NCBI GenBank assembly: GCA_002783405.1
Contig: PFGG01000080.1
Span: 159,046-223,045 of the forward strand
Source: a bacterium (Candidatus Blackallbacteria) CG13_big_fil_rev_8_21_14_2_50_49_14
Lineage (GTDB): Bacteria > Cyanobacteriota > Sericytochromatia > UBA7694
Direction: 5' to 3'
Length of the DNA: 64,000 nt
This document shows, piece after piece, positions 18,583-28,538 of this stretch. Both the position numbers and the translations under genes were made by a program. Under the pieces are notes generated by a model. It saw only the letters and a program-made list of their open reading frames with translations, had not been told where the DNA came from and did not search any database. Numbering within the stretch: position 1 is the first letter of the stretch; the number at the start of each line of letters is the position of its first letter.

Positions 18583-18780
18583 GACAGATATCCTTTAGCT
18601 GTTTAAAGGTTGTTATTCTGGTACAAAGCAAATTCATTATGGCAGACCAGAGAAAAATACGTCAACTCTGGCTTTTCAGCCTGAATTGAAGACATTTAAA
18701 GCACTTAAGACTATCGCCAATTCGTCGAAAGCCCAGTATAGTGGGGGTAAATAAAAATTCAACCGTGCATTTTGACGCCT

Positions 18781-19896
18781 ATGGATACGCTGACCGCCAT
18801 TATTTGTCTTTCAGGCTCTCCTTCCTGGAGCTTGCCGCTTTTGCATGTGCCCGTGCCGTTTCTGGTTTCGTTTTGCAATCAACCCCTGCTTAAAAATATG
18901 CTTTTGCAGTTGAAGAAGTCTTCCGTGGAGCGGGTGGTATTTATTTTGGATGATCTCTCTGCTTCCTGGATGCATCCGATTCGTGCGGAATTGGCCCGAA
19001 CGGGATTGGTAATTGATTATCTGCTCATGCGTCATTTATACGATACCGAAACCACCCTGCGCGACGAATTGTTGGATCGCCTGCCCTTGGAGCAGCCCGT
19101 GCTTTTGCTTCAGGATCCCTTTCCTGATTTGGTAAATATTGGCGCTTTTCTCAAGTTTCACCGTGAGTGTCAGGCCGATTGCAGCGTGCGCCTTTTGCCG
19201 GGGCGACAGGCCCACGGCCTGCTCAAGCAGGTTTATCTTGATGCTGAAGATCAGGTGAGTCTGAAAGAGCAGGAGGGGGTGCGACCCACCCAGGATACAC
19301 GCATGTATTTGCTCGAAACAGATATCTTTGAAGATTTATTACAGGCCCGCATTCCGCTGCTCAAGGCTTCTTTTTCTGAGTATTTTGCTGAAGCTGTTCC
19401 CTATTATTATGGCTATTCCGATGCCCAACCTCTGTGTATCTGGAATTCTGTCAACGAGTATCTGGCGACCCAGAAGCTCTTTTTTGAACAGACCGACTTG
19501 CGGCCCGAAGGCAAAATTCTGCAGAAAACAGAGAACACCCAGGTTTGGATGGGGGAGGGGGGCTTTTGTGAAAGCCCGCCCGAATGTCAGGGGCAGGTTG
19601 TGATGGGCCGCAACTGCCGGATTGGGAAGGGAGTCAAACTGCAGGGCCCTGTCTTTTTGGGGGATTATGTGCAGATTGGGTCGGGCACCCATTTGGAGAA
19701 TGTGACGGTTTGGGCCCAAACCCAAATTGGAGCACGCTGCCAGCTTGAAAACAGCCTGATCGCGGCCCGCAGTTCAGTGGCTTCGGATTGCCGTTTGCAA
19801 TCGGCTTTGATTGCTGACCAGGCCCATCTTGGGCCGGGCCAGCATTTGCGCAAGGGAGATGTTTTGGGGCCTTTCAGCCGCTTGGGCATGGAATAG
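18781..19896 (+). CDS. Nucleotidyltransferase-like protein with left-handed beta helix
   Basis: 371 residues from the ATG at 18781; a TTG three codons upstream is an alternative and there is no clear ribosome site. The layout follows sugar-1-phosphate nucleotidyltransferases (GlmU, GDP-mannose pyrophosphorylase): Rossmann-like domain at about 1-220, then hexapeptide repeats such as IGKGVKLQGPVFLGDYVQIGSGTHL (in part) forming a left-handed beta helix at 260-360. The nucleotide-binding loop GGxGTRL is missing: the expected place reads LSGSPSWSLPLL. It may therefore be a regulatory or non-catalytic member. Convergent with clpB, with a two-base gap. Confidence 0.72.
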   Translation: MDTLTAIICLSGSPSWSLPLLHVPVPFLVSFCNQPLLKNMLLQLKKSSVERVVFILDDLSASWMHPIRAELARTGLVIDYLLMRHLYDTETTLRDELLDRLPLEQPVLLLQDPFPDLVNIGAFLKFHRECQADCSVRLLPGRQAHGLLKQVYLDAEDQVSLKEQEGVRPTQDTRMYLLETDIFEDLLQARIPLLKASFSEYFAEAVPYYYGYSDAQPLCIWNSVNEYLATQKLFFEQTDLRPEGKILQKTENTQVWMGEGGFCESPPECQGQVVMGRNCRIGKGVKLQGPVFLGDYVQIGSGTHLENVTVWAQTQIGARCQLENSLIAARSSVASDCRLQSALIADQAHLGPGQHLRKGDVLGPFSRLGME

Positions 19897-19898
19897 TC

Positions 19899-22502
19899 TC
19901 AAGCCTTGGTAAAGACCAGCTGGCCTTCGCCCAGATTGGCCTGAATCGTATCCCCTTCCCGGAAGGTGCCCTGCAAAATCGCCATTGAGAGTGGGTTTTC
20001 CAGCTCTCTCTGAATCACACGTTTGAGCGGACGGGCCCCAAAGGTGGGGTCATAGCCCACTTCAGTGAGGTGATCCTTGGCGGCATCGGTCAGTTCCAAG
20101 CTGAGTTGCTTGTCAGCCAGCAGCTTGCGCAGGCGTTTGAGTTGAATTTCAAGAATATGGTGAAGCTGATTGCGTCCCAGAGAGTGAAAAACAATCGTCT
20201 CATCAATCCGGTTTAAAAATTCAGGTCTAAAATGCCCTGCCAGTGAGGTCATGACGGCATCCTTCATTTCTTCGTACTGAAAGTCGCCGTCGCGGTATTG
20301 CAGAATATACTGGCTGCCAATATTGCTGGTCATGATGATCAGGGTATTCTTGAAATCGACCTTTTTGCCTTTGCCATCGGTCAATTGGCCGTCATCGAGA
20401 ATTTGCAGCATGATATTGAAGACCTCGCTGTGGGCCTTTTCAATCTCATCAAAGAGCAATACGCTGAAGGGTTTGCGGCGCACGGCTTCTGTCAGTTGGC
20501 CGCCCTCATCATAGCCGATATACCCTGGAGGCGCACCGATCAAGCGGGAGACCGAGTGTTTTTCCATATACTCTGACATATCAATCCGTACCATGGCGCG
20601 TTCGTCATCGAAGAGAAATTCTGCCAGGGCTTTGGCCAGCTCGGTTTTGCCGACCCCTGTGGGGCCCAGGAAAATAAACGAACCGATTGGGCGATTGGCC
20701 TCTTTCAAACCGGCACGGGCCCGGCGCACGGCATTGGATACCGCTGTGATCGCATCTTCCTGGCCCACCACCCGTTTGTGCAGGTTTTCTTCAAGGTAGA
20801 CCAGTTTCTGAACTTCACCTTCCACCAGTTTGGTGACGGGAATATTGGTCCAACGACTGACCACTTCGGCAATATCTTCGCCATCAATTTCTTCCTTGAG
20901 CAGGCGTTCTCCACCTTCGCCCTGCAAGGCCAGTTCGCTTTCCTTGAGCAGACGCTCCAGTTCGTTCAGACGGCCATATTTCAGCTCTGCGGCTTTGGCC
21001 AGATTGGCTTCGCGTTCGGCTTGGGCAATCTGCACATTGGTCTGTTCAATTTCTTCTTTGATCTGGCGCACTTTCATGATCTGATCCTTTTCCCCCTGCC
21101 ATTGGCGGTGGAAAGCATCGGATTTCTGACTGAGATCGGTGAGTTCGGCCTCCAGTTTCTGCAGACGATCGGCGGAAGCACTGTCGGTTTCTTTGAGCAG
21201 GGCTTCGCGCTCGATTTCGAGCTGCATTTTGCGGCGTTCGATTTCATCCAGCTCAGTGGGCATGGAATCTATTTCTGTGCGGATTTTGGCCCCAGCTTCA
21301 TCGAGCAGATCAATGGCCTTATCGGGCAGCTTGCGATCGGTCAGGTAGCGGTGTGAGAGCGTGGCTGCGGCGATAATCGCAGAATCTTTGATGCGCACGC
21401 CGTGGTGAACCTCGTAGCGTTCACGCAGACCGCGCAGAATGCTGATGGTGTCTTCAACCGAAGGCTCATTGACCAAGGTGGGTTGAAAGCGGCGCTCCAG
21501 AGCCGGGTCTTTTTCGATGTATTTGCGGTATTCATCGATCGTGGTAGCACCGATACAATGCAGTTCTCCACGCGCCAACATCGGTTTGAGCAGATTGGCA
21601 GCATCGACGGAGCCTTCGGCTGAACCCGCCCCCACCACGGTATGCAGCTCGTCAATAAAGAGCACGAGCTGTCCTTCACTTTCTTTGACTTCTTTGAGCA
21701 CGGCTTTGAGGCGTTCTTCAAATTCTCCCCGGTATTTGGCCCCGGCAATCAGTGCCCCCATATCCAGGGTGATCAATTCTTTGTTTTTGAGGCCCTCTGG
21801 CACGTCGCCTTTGACAATGCGCTGGGCCAGGCCTTCGACGATTGCGGTTTTACCCACCCCCGGATCGCCAATCAGAACGGGATTGTTTTTGGTGCGGCGG
21901 CTGAGCACCTGAATCACGCGCCGGATTTCGTCATCTCGGCCAATCACAGGGTCGAGCTTGCCTTTGCGGGCATATTCAGTCAGGTTGCTGCCATATTTTT
22001 CCAGGGATTGGTAGCTGGCTTCGGGGTTTTTATCGGTGATGCGCTGTTTGCCGCGAATACTGCTCAAGACCTGGTAGATATTCTCACGGCTGATGCCCTG
22101 TTCTTTGAGCACCTGGTGGGCAGCGCCTCTGTCCTGATCATCTGCCAGGGCGATCAGCAGGTGTTCTACGCCGATGAATTCATCTTTCATGCGTTTGGAT
22201 TCCTGCTCGGCCAGCGCAAAGGCCCGGTTGAGGCGGTTTGAGATATAGGCCCGGTTGACATCGCCCGTTGAGGAAGTCACGCGGGGCAGTTTGTTCAACT
22301 CTGCTTTGACCTTGTCGGCGACCAGTTCGGGCCGTTTGTTGAGCTTTTTCAGAATCTCAGTGACAACCCCTTCGGGTTGCTCGATCAACGCCAAAAGCAA
22401 ATGCTCGTTGTCGATATAGTTGTGGTTGTATTCTTCAACCATTTGTTGGGCCTGGGCCAGGGCGGCCTGGGCTTTTTCGGTCATTTTATTAAAGTCCAGC
22501 AT
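19899..22502 (-). CDS. clpB: ATP-dependent disaggregase ClpB
   Basis: 867 residues, the usual ClpB length. It has the N-terminal Clp repeats, AAA1 with GDPGVGKT and FIDELHT, the long middle coiled coil (about 400-530) that separates ClpB from ClpA and ClpC, and AAA2 with GPTGVGKT and [10 protein letters not shown]. The C-terminal domain ends [10 protein letters not shown]. ClpB works with DnaK to solubilise aggregated proteins after heat stress. No CIRCE element is visible upstream. GGAGG lies ten bases before the ATG. It begins 80 bp after a glycosyltransferase gene in the same direction. Confidence 0.97.
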   Translation of the reverse strand: MLDFNKMTEKAQAALAQAQQMVEEYNHNYIDNEHLLLALIEQPEGVVTEILKKLNKRPELVADKVKAELNKLPRVTSSTGDVNRAYISNRLNRAFALAEQESKRMKDEFIGVEHLLIALADDQDRGAAHQVLKEQGISRENIYQVLSSIRGKQRITDKNPEASYQSLEKYGSNLTEYARKGKLDPVIGRDDEIRRVIQVLSRRTKNNPVLIGDPGVGKTAIVEGLAQRIVKGDVPEGLKNKELITLDMGALIAGAKYRGEFEERLKAVLKEVKESEGQLVLFIDELHTVVGAGSAEGSVDAANLLKPMLARGELHCIGATTIDEYRKYIEKDPALERRFQPTLVNEPSVEDTISILRGLRERYEVHHGVRIKDSAIIAAATLSHRYLTDRKLPDKAIDLLDEAGAKIRTEIDSMPTELDEIERRKMQLEIEREALLKETDSASADRLQKLEAELTDLSQKSDAFHRQWQGEKDQIMKVRQIKEEIEQTNVQIAQAEREANLAKAAELKYGRLNELERLLKESELALQGEGGERLLKEEIDGEDIAEVVSRWTNIPVTKLVEGEVQKLVYLEENLHKRVVGQEDAITAVSNAVRRARAGLKEANRPIGSFIFLGPTGVGKTELAKALAEFLFDDERAMVRIDMSEYMEKHSVSRLIGAPPGYIGYDEGGQLTEAVRRKPFSVLLFDEIEKAHSEVFNIMLQILDDGQLTDGKGKKVDFKNTLIIMTSNIGSQYILQYRDGDFQYEEMKDAVMTSLAGHFRPEFLNRIDETIVFHSLGRNQLHHILEIQLKRLRKLLADKQLSLELTDAAKDHLTEVGYDPTFGARPLKRVIQRELENPLSMAILQGTFREGDTIQANLGEGQLVFTKA

Positions 22503-22582
22503 GGTCTTTTTGCCTCCATCAGGGGTTCCTGTAATGGTTATATCAAATTAAAAATGAAAAGTTAATAGGATTGATAAATAAT

Positions 22583-24085
22583 TTATCTTTTCTGGGGGGA
22601 CCGATCGCTGCCCTGAAGCGGGAACGAAGGGGCCTGGGCCTCCAGATATTTTCTGAGCTCTGGGGGAGAGGTGTGATAGAGCAAGCTTTTTTTTGTTTGC
22701 TGTGCATGGTAAAGCAGCGGGGCCTCTTCCTGATCCGGCGCCCCAACTGGGATTACCAGATCTGTTTCTGCAAGGGCTTCACTCAGGCTCATGTCTGCCA
22801 AAAGTTCAAGCGCAAGATCGGGCAAAGTTCCCAGATAGTGCGTGATCTCAAGCAAGGCCTTTTCAAGCTCCTGTTGGATGGTTTCCAGGGATTCTGAGCC
22901 CGGAACCCAAATCAGAATGCGGATGGGATCCTCTGCGCGAAAAGCTTCGAAGAGATGGGTTAAACAGGCATACCAGCGAGAGCTGGGCAGGGTGGCTTCA
23001 GACAAATACATTAAAAAACTCAAACGCTGATCGCCGCGTTGCGGAGCGGGTTCTAAGTTTCCCACTTGTTTTTGCAGACGCAGGATTTCAGCTTCCCAGG
23101 AAGGATCCAAAGGGCCTGCCTGGCGAGCGCGCTTCAACCAGCTGAGTTCGTAATCTGCAATCTGGCGAAATTGCATAATCCGTGCCAGGAATAAATCTGT
23201 TTGCTCGGGGGCAAAACCTTGTGCTAAACGTGCTGAACGCAATTGTTCTGATTGGCTCAATTCAGAATAAAGGCGTACAATCAAAGCCGCTTCGGCTGGG
23301 ATATCGCTGCGGTAGCGTTCGAGATTGCCGGCATGCATGCGGGAGTAGCTATAGGCCTGGGGCATGACGCGAAAAGGAATGCCCTGCCAAGCCAGACGAA
23401 ACCAAAATTCATAATCCTGGGTGAGTGGAAAAGACTCTGAAAACAGGCCAAAGCGTTCGACCAGAAGACGTGGAAAAAAGACAGTAATGCCGTTGATATA
23501 GTTGAACAGGAAAAAATAAAAGAACTGCAAATCATCAGCGGGGTCTTCGGCCTCTTCCTGCCAGCTGACGCAGCCTTGGGTTTGGAAAGTCTGTCGGATT
23601 TCCGCTTCTGGCAATTTTGCTGATTTCAGTGCGTAGTCTAAATCATGGGAAATATAGCCGGGGGCAGTATGTAAAACCCCCGGCCTGTCTGAAAATATCC
23701 GGGCATAGGCCTGGCGTTGCTGGCTTATTTTTTGAGGCAAAAACCAATCATCGGCGCTGAGCCAGCAGATAAATTCTCCGCTGGCCTGTTCCAGGGCGGT
23801 ATTGAGTGCGCGGGTGGTGCCGCAACGGTTGCGTTTTTGGCGAATCAGCCTGACGCCTGAGGATGTGTATTTTTGCTCAACCAAGCGGTCTCCGCCATCA
23901 CTGGAGCCATCATCGACCACCAGAATTTCAAGCTGGGGGTAATCCTGGCTGAGTAAGGAGTCGAGGGCCTGCTCAATATAAGCAGCATGGTTATAGAGCG
24001 GCACCAGGACTGAAACGCATTCTTCAAACACAATGGCATCTCTTTGGGCGGTTAATTTAAAAGACAAAAGGAACCTGCTCTTCAA
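22583..24085 (-). CDS. Family 2 glycosyltransferase with extra C-terminal region
   Basis: 500 residues from a TTG with GGAGTAAGG directly upstream; a GTG 18 codons later is the other candidate. The GT-A domain at about 20-280 has [18 protein letters not shown], the acidic nucleotide-sugar motif [10 protein letters not shown], the D-x-D-like motif in WLSADDWF, and [11 protein letters not shown] as acceptor or base region, so it transfers a sugar from an activated donor, probably to envelope polysaccharide. The last 200 residues ([17 protein letters not shown] to the end) have no family I recognise. No other glycan genes are adjacent, so the product is unknown. Confidence 0.82.
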   Translation of the reverse strand: MKSRFLLSFKLTAQRDAIVFEECVSVLVPLYNHAAYIEQALDSLLSQDYPQLEILVVDDGSSDGGDRLVEQKYTSSGVRLIRQKRNRCGTTRALNTALEQASGEFICWLSADDWFLPQKISQQRQAYARIFSDRPGVLHTAPGYISHDLDYALKSAKLPEAEIRQTFQTQGCVSWQEEAEDPADDLQFFYFFLFNYINGITVFFPRLLVERFGLFSESFPLTQDYEFWFRLAWQGIPFRVMPQAYSYSRMHAGNLERYRSDIPAEAALIVRLYSELSQSEQLRSARLAQGFAPEQTDLFLARIMQFRQIADYELSWLKRARQAGPLDPSWEAEILRLQKQVGNLEPAPQRGDQRLSFLMYLSEATLPSSRWYACLTHLFEAFRAEDPIRILIWVPGSESLETIQQELEKALLEITHYLGTLPDLALELLADMSLSEALAETDLVIPVGAPDQEEAPLLYHAQQTKKSLLYHTSPPELRKYLEAQAPSFPLQGSDRSPQKR

Positions 24086-24147
24086 CCTTACTCCGAGATA
24101 ATTTTTGAGGCAAGTCTGCTCAGTCGGCCCGTGATACTTTCTCAGAG

Positions 24148-24178
24148 TTGTTCAGTCTGTGCCTTTCTCTTGTACAAT
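24148..24178 (+). promoter_or_regulatory. Possible promoter of the ABC transporter pair
   Basis: TTGTTC (24148-24153) and TACAAT (24173-24178) with a long 19-bp spacer. Transcription would begin near 24185, about 40 bases before the TTG start at 24224, which supports that later start over the GTG at 24131. Confidence 0.4.
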
Positions 24179-24223
24179 AGAAATACATACATCAATATAC
24201 AAGTCTATGGGAGCCCTGCAACC

Positions 24224-25180
24224 TTGAATACTCTCTCTACACGGACGGCAGTTCCTGATCCTGTCATTACCATTTCTGGCCTGAGCAAAGCTTATGCGTC
24301 TGGATTTCAAGCCCTAAAGCAAGTCGATCTGCAAATTCAGAGAGGTGAAATCTTTGCGCTTTTGGGCCCCAATGGCGCAGGCAAAACTACGCTGATCAGT
24401 ATTATCTGTGGCATTGTCAATCCCAGCCAGGGCTCTGTCAGCGTCGATGGCCATGATATTCTCAAAGACTACCGGGCCGCCCGCGCCAAGATTGGTCTGG
24501 TGCCCCAGGAATTGACCAGCGATATCTTTGAAAAGGTTTGGAGTACCGTGCAATTCAGTCGGGGGCTTTTTGGCAAAGCGCCCAATCCTGCACACCTCGA
24601 AAAAATTCTCAAGGATCTTTCACTTTGGGAAAAAAAAGAAAATAAAATCATGACCCTTTCAGGGGGCATGAAACGCCGTGTCATGATTGCCAAAGCCCTT
24701 TCTCATGAACCCAGCGTTTTGTTTCTGGATGAACCCACAGCCGGTGTCGATGTCGAATTGCGGCGCGATATGTGGGAGATGGTGCGTAAATTGCGCGATC
24801 AGGGCGTGACGATTATTTTGACCACCCATTATATTGAAGAGGCCGAAGAGATGGCCGATCGGATTGGCGTGATCAACAAAGGGGAATTGATGCTGGTTGA
24901 AGAAAAAACAGCCCTGATGAAAAAACTGGGCAAAAAACAATTAACGCTTCACCTGCAGGCCCCGCTTGCACAAATCCCTGCGGGGCTGGAAGGCTTTCAA
25001 TTGGAGCTGTCTCCCGATTGCTGTGAGCTGATTTATACCTTTGATACCCAGGCAGAGCATACGGGTATTGCCCATTTGTTCAGGCTTTTGGGAGAGGCCG
25101 GCATTGATTTTAAAGACCTCAATACCTGTGAAAGTTCACTTGAAGAAATTTTTGTAAAGCTGATTGGAGAAAAAGCATGA
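24224..25180 (+). CDS. ABC-2 type exporter ATP-binding protein
   Basis: 318 residues from a TTG at 24224 with GGGAG ten bases upstream; the frame is open back to 24131 but the extra residues are not part of the family and a probable promoter lies within them. Motifs: Walker [10 protein letters not shown] loop LVPQE, signature LSGGMKRR, Walker [12 protein letters not shown], switch histidine TTHY. The C-terminal 90 residues resemble the regulatory tail of NodI/DrrA-type ATPases. It pairs with the permease that overlaps its stop by 4 bp. Likely export of a lipid, polysaccharide or drug-like compound; the substrate is unknown. Confidence 0.92.
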   Translation: MNTLSTRTAVPDPVITISGLSKAYASGFQALKQVDLQIQRGEIFALLGPNGAGKTTLISIICGIVNPSQGSVSVDGHDILKDYRAARAKIGLVPQELTSDIFEKVWSTVQFSRGLFGKAPNPAHLEKILKDLSLWEKKENKIMTLSGGMKRRVMIAKALSHEPSVLFLDEPTAGVDVELRRDMWEMVRKLRDQGVTIILTTHYIEEAEEMADRIGVINKGELMLVEEKTALMKKLGKKQLTLHLQAPLAQIPAGLEGFQLELSPDCCELIYTFDTQAEHTGIAHLFRLLGEAGIDFKDLNTCESSLEEIFVKLIGEKA

Positions 25181-25938
25181 ATCTCCATGCCATCAAAGCC
25201 ATTTACCAGTTTGAACTTGCCCGTTTTTTTCGTACCCTTTTTCAAAGCATTGCTTCGCCCGTGATCTCGACATCGCTCTATTTTATTGTTTTTGGTTCCG
25301 CGATTGGTTCGCGCATGACTGAAATCGATGGCACCAGCTATGGGGCCTTTATTGTGCCTGGCTTGATCATGCTCTCGGTTCTGACAGAAAGCATTTCCAA
25401 TGCTTCGTTTGGGATTTATATGCCCAAGTATTCAGGCACGATTTATGAGATTTTATCTGCGCCGATTTCGGCCTTTGAAATTGTAACGGGATATGTGGGT
25501 GCGGCAGCTACCAAATCGATGATTCTGGGCACGATTATTTTGGCGACGGCCCGCCTGTTTGTCAGTTTTTCAGTGCTTCACCCGTTTTGGATGCTGGCTT
25601 TTTTGATCCTGACTTCCCTGACCTTCAGTTTGTTTGGCTTTATTATTGGGGTCTGGGCCGATGGCTTTGAAAAATTGCAAATTATTCCGATGATGATCAT
25701 TACGCCCCTGACCTTTTTAGGTGGCAGTTTTTATTCGATTCATATGTTGCCGCCTTTTTGGCAAAAGCTGACGCTTTTTAATCCGATTGTCTATTTGGTC
25801 AGTGGTTTTCGCTGGAGTTTTTATGGCATTTCAGACGTGGGCGTGGGTCTGAGCTTGGGCATGACGGGTTTCTTTCTGGTGCTCTGCCTGTTTGCGGTCT
25901 GGCTGATTTTTAAAACCGGTTACAAGATTAAAAATTAA
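25177..25938 (+). CDS. ABC-2 type exporter permease
   Basis: 253 residues with about six membrane spans, including [17 protein letters not shown] and the conserved ABC-2 loop [20 protein letters not shown], which is the hallmark of NodJ/DrrB/YadH-like permeases. The ATG overlaps the stop of the ATPase gene (ATGA), so the two subunits are translationally coupled. It presumably acts as a dimer with two copies of the ATPase in the cytoplasmic membrane. It is convergent with the DUF1992 gene (4-bp overlap). Confidence 0.92.
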   Translation: MNLHAIKAIYQFELARFFRTLFQSIASPVISTSLYFIVFGSAIGSRMTEIDGTSYGAFIVPGLIMLSVLTESISNASFGIYMPKYSGTIYEILSAPISAFEIVTGYVGAAATKSMILGTIILATARLFVSFSVLHPFWMLAFLILTSLTFSLFGFIIGVWADGFEKLQIIPMMIITPLTFLGGSFYSIHMLPPFWQKLTLFNPIVYLVSGFRWSFYGISDVGVGLSLGMTGFFLVLCLFAVWLIFKTGYKIKN

Positions 25939-26264
25939 GGTCCGTTTTTACGTTTTTCCAGAGCGGCATGGTAACGGGCCCAGCCCAGATTGATTTTTGC
26001 CAAAAGCTCCTGGCGGCGCTCGCTTTCACTGAGGGGAATTTCCCGCACGAGGGCTTCCAGGGCTTTGAGGTCTTTGCGCAATTGCAGCTCTTCAGGCAAA
26101 ACGCCGGCATTTTTGAGAATTTTATAGGCCATGCGTGATTCGGGCGGCACATCGCTATCTTCTTCCAGGTTCAGGGGTTGGCCTGCGCCGGGAAGATTTT
26201 CAAATTCTCCCCTGCGCAGGGCTTCTTGAATTTTTTGTTCGACAATTAAATCAAAATTTCCCAT
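25935..26264 (-). CDS. DUF1992 (DnaJ homologue subfamily C member 28-like) protein
   Basis: 109 residues matching the DUF1992 family: [24 protein letters not shown] near the N-terminus (given in part) and [17 protein letters not shown]. No J domain is present. Function unknown in bacteria. It starts 5 bp after the end of the HTH-FlhA gene, so it is probably the last gene of that transcript. Confidence 0.9.
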   Translation of the reverse strand: MGNFDLIVEQKIQEALRRGEFENLPGAGQPLNLEEDSDVPPESRMAYKILKNAGVLPEELQLRKDLKALEALVREIPLSESERRQELLAKINLGWARYHAALEKRKNGP

Positions 26265-26268
26265 GCCC

Positions 26269-27510
26269 TTATTTTAAATCCAATTCAGCAACCGATTCAA
26301 GCCAGTAGAGCCGGTCAATTTCTGCCGTCGAAATCACTTTCCAGGCACTGAAATTGCGGGCCAGGATTTCAAACAGGCTGCGTCTGAGATCGGGGGCGCA
26401 GAGCAGGATTTGGCTTTGGGCCACCTGCTCCAGTAATTTTTCCTGTAGGCTTCGCGCCAGCGCTTGAGTTTCGGGGCCTGGTTTTGCCTGGGCCTGGCGA
26501 AAAGCGTTTTCTGTTGTTTGAGAGAGGGTCAGCACTTTGAGTCTGCCCTGGGCATCTGCCAGGCGGGCGCAAATGGAGCGGCTCAGGCCTTGCCTGACTT
26601 TTTCCCGCAATTCAGCTCCTTTTAGCCCCTGATCCAAACCGTCAGCCAGGCTTTCGCAGATCAAGGCCAGGGGGCGGATTGAAACCTGTTCTTCGAGCAG
26701 TTCTTTGAGAATGCGGGTGAATTGTCCAATCGTCAGTTTTCCTGGGGTGGGAGCATCCAAACTCAGAAGTTCATCCAGAACCACAGGATGCGTTTTGCGC
26801 AGGTTTTCAAGCATGACAAAGACTTCTTCCCGCGAGAGAATTTCGTGTGCGAAGGCTTTGACCAAGCCTCCGAGATGTTGCAGCAAGAGTTCTGAGCCGT
26901 CCAGCCCTTCTGATTCGGATGAAACGGCGGCATAGCATTGGGGCAGACGTGCGAGTGGTTTTTCGTTTGCTTGGGGGGGTGCAGGCCTGAGTTGGTATCT
27001 TTGCTGCGGATTCAGCTGGCCTTCGGCAATGCTTGCGCCATGAACCAGGATACGGTAGCTGTCTCCTTTCAAATTCGCCTGGTCGTGAATTCTGATACCG
27101 GGCAGAATAAAGCCCAATTCTTGACTGATGGCCTGGCGTAAACTTTGCAGTTTGGCTAAAAACCCGCTGGCTTCCGCTTGTTCGCCCTCATTTTCAGGGG
27201 ACAGGCTGTTTTGAATGGCTTGAGCCCATTCGGGGGAGAGTTCCAGGGCCAGGGGGGGAACCGAGAGGGTTGCGAGCAGGTCGGCGGGTCTTTGTCGGCG
27301 CGACTCGGCCTGGGCTTCGCTGTCGCGACGAACGCTATCGAGGTAGCTGAGCAGATCCAAGCCTTTGATACGGTACTGACCGTGAATTTTAAAGGATTTC
27401 AGGCTATTGGCCTGAAGCAGACGTTGAACCGTGCGTAAACTGACACGCAGCAATTCGGCGACTTCTTCACTGTTATAGAGTTTTTCGGGAATGAGGGACA
27501 GACTTTGCAT
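26269..27510 (-). CDS. HTH DNA-binding domain fused to the soluble FlhA export-gate domain
   Basis: 413 residues, no membrane span. Residues 9-57 (NSEEVAELLRVSLRTVQRLL, then YRIKGLDLLSYL) are an excisionase/MerR-like helix-turn-helix. From about residue 80 to the end the protein follows the cytoplasmic domain of FlhA: LRQAISQELGFILPGIRI (124-141), SYRILVHGASIAEGQL (151-166), HLGGLVKAFAHEILSREEV (212-230), LTIGQFTRILKELLEEQVSI (259-278), SICARLADAQGRLKVLTL and a final ILLCAPDLRRSLFEIL. In real FlhA this domain is tethered to the membrane ring and docks export chaperones and substrates. Here the membrane half is replaced by a DNA-binding domain. It is divergent from fliPQR-flhB. AGGAG precedes the ATG. 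Proposed role: regulator sensing flagellar export (inference). Confidence 0.9.
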   Translation of the reverse strand: MQSLSLIPEKLYNSEEVAELLRVSLRTVQRLLQANSLKSFKIHGQYRIKGLDLLSYLDSVRRDSEAQAESRRQRPADLLATLSVPPLALELSPEWAQAIQNSLSPENEGEQAEASGFLAKLQSLRQAISQELGFILPGIRIHDQANLKGDSYRILVHGASIAEGQLNPQQRYQLRPAPPQANEKPLARLPQCYAAVSSESEGLDGSELLLQHLGGLVKAFAHEILSREEVFVMLENLRKTHPVVLDELLSLDAPTPGKLTIGQFTRILKELLEEQVSIRPLALICESLADGLDQGLKGAELREKVRQGLSRSICARLADAQGRLKVLTLSQTTENAFRQAQAKPGPETQALARSLQEKLLEQVAQSQILLCAPDLRRSLFEILARNFSAWKVISTAEIDRLYWLESVAELDLK

Positions 27511-27558
27511 TGTATTTTCTCCTGGGTCGGAAACCTGTTGAGAGGCTTGGTTTCGCTA

Positions 27559-27596
27559 GACCTGATTTGAGTTTAAAGCGAAACGACAATCAGGTC
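27559..27596. promoter_or_regulatory. Inverted repeat over the HTH-FlhA promoter (probable operator)
   Basis: GACCTGATT at 27559-27567 and its exact complement AATCAGGTC at 27588-27596, 20 bases apart. One arm covers the transcription start and the other the -35 box, the usual geometry for repression, so autoregulation is a natural inference. Confidence 0.6.
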
Positions 27597-27598
27597 AA
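27570..27598 (-). promoter_or_regulatory. Promoter of the HTH-FlhA gene
   Basis: On the minus strand TTGACC (27598-27593), a 17-bp spacer and TAAACT (27575-27570). Start of transcription near 27563 gives a leader of about 50 bases that contains the AGGAG ribosome site. Confidence 0.7.
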
Positions 27599-27645
27599 CG
27601 ACAATATTTTGTGATTTTAACGACAATGACGACATAAACGACAAG
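27582..27645. repeat. Five CGACA direct repeats between divergent flagellar genes
   Basis: CGACA cores at 27584, 27599, 27621, 27630 and 27639. Four belong to the longer unit AACGACAA; the one at 27630 is GACGACAT. Steps are 15, 22, 9 and 9 bp. They begin in the spacer of the leftward promoter and extend towards fliP. Excisionase-type HTH proteins often bind arrays of short direct repeats, so this is a candidate binding site for the HTH-FlhA protein. Confidence 0.6.
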
Positions 27646-27729
27646 TTTTAAAATGGCTTTTGCAAGGCGATGGTCTGATTCGGAGGAGCCGACTGCGCAG
27701 ACCTGAACCTGCGCTAGAAAGGCGAAAGA

Positions 27730-27758
27730 TTGATATCCCCTTCGCACCCGGCTACAAT
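27730..27758 (+). promoter_or_regulatory. Promoter of fliPQR-flhB, possibly giving a leaderless mRNA
   Basis: TTGATA (27730-27735), exactly 17 bp, then TACAAT (27753-27758): each box differs from the sigma70 consensus at one position. Transcription is expected to start at about 27765, which is the A of the fliP ATG. The only Shine-Dalgarno-like GGGAG is one base from the ATG, too close to work normally. Confidence 0.75.
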
Positions 27759-27764
27759 GGGAGC

Positions 27765-28538
27765 ATGTTCCAGATTCAGCGTCGACTTTATTCGTTTTTT
27801 GCCCAAGCCGGAATTCTTTTTCTGAGCTTGTTTTTGGCTTGGCCCGTTCAGGCTCAGAACTTTGCCATTCCCCGGATTAATATTGGGGTGGAGCAGGCCC
27901 GCACGCCCGAAGAAATGGTCTTCAGTGTTCAGCTGCTCTTATTGTTTACGGTTTTGGCACTGGCGCCTACGATTTTGGTGATGATGACGCCCTTTACCCG
28001 GATTGTGATTGTTTTGGGTTTTCTGCGCCAGGCGCTGGGTACACAGCAGGCGCCCCCCAACCAGGTTTTGGTCGGGCTTGCCCTGTTTATGACCCTGTTT
28101 ATTTCCATGCCCACTTTTCAAGAGGCCAATGACAAAGCGCTTCAACCCTTCTTGAAAAAGCAGATCAACCAAGAACAGGCTCTGGAAGCTGGCTTGGAGC
28201 CTTTTCGCAAATTCATGCTCAAGCAGGTTCGCCAGGCTGATCTTGAGCTTTATTTAAGTTTAGCGAAAGTAGACCGCCCCAAAACCCCTTCTGAAGTGCC
28301 AACCCATGTGCTGATTCCTGCTTTTATTACCAGTGAACTCAAAACTGCTTTTTTGATTGGATTTTTAGTCTATATCCCTTTTTTGATCATCGATATGGTG
28401 ATTGCCAGTACCCTGATGTCGATGGGGATGATGATGCTGCCTCCCACAGTGGTGTCTTTGCCCTTTAAGCTGATCATGTTTGTGCTGATTGATGGCTGGA
28501 ATATTCTCAGCCAAGCCATTATTGGGAGCTTTTCATGA
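27765..28538 (+). CDS. fliP: Flagellar export gate protein FliP
   Basis: 257 residues from the ATG at 27765, chosen because it begins a signal peptide (RLYSFFAQAGILFLSLFLAW) typical of FliP; the frame upstream is open but crosses the promoter. Family motifs: MMTPFTRIVIVLGFLRQALG, PPNQVLVGLALFMT, LIPAFITSELKTAF, VIASTLMSMGMMMLPP. FliP forms the pentameric core of the FliP5-Q4-R1 export gate in the flagellar basal body. The stop overlaps fliQ by 4 bp. The gene order fliP-fliQ-fliR-flhB is the standard one. Confidence 0.96.
   Translation: MFQIQRRLYSFFAQAGILFLSLFLAWPVQAQNFAIPRINIGVEQARTPEEMVFSVQLLLLFTVLALAPTILVMMTPFTRIVIVLGFLRQALGTQQAPPNQVLVGLALFMTLFISMPTFQEANDKALQPFLKKQINQEQALEAGLEPFRKFMLKQVRQADLELYLSLAKVDRPKTPSEVPTHVLIPAFITSELKTAFLIGFLVYIPFLIIDMVIASTLMSMGMMMLPPTVVSLPFKLIMFVLIDGWNILSQAIIGSFS

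Noticed and set aside
22503..22582. CIRCE heat-shock element upstream of clpB
   Set aside because: No TTAGCACTC-N9-GAGTGCTAA pattern is present.
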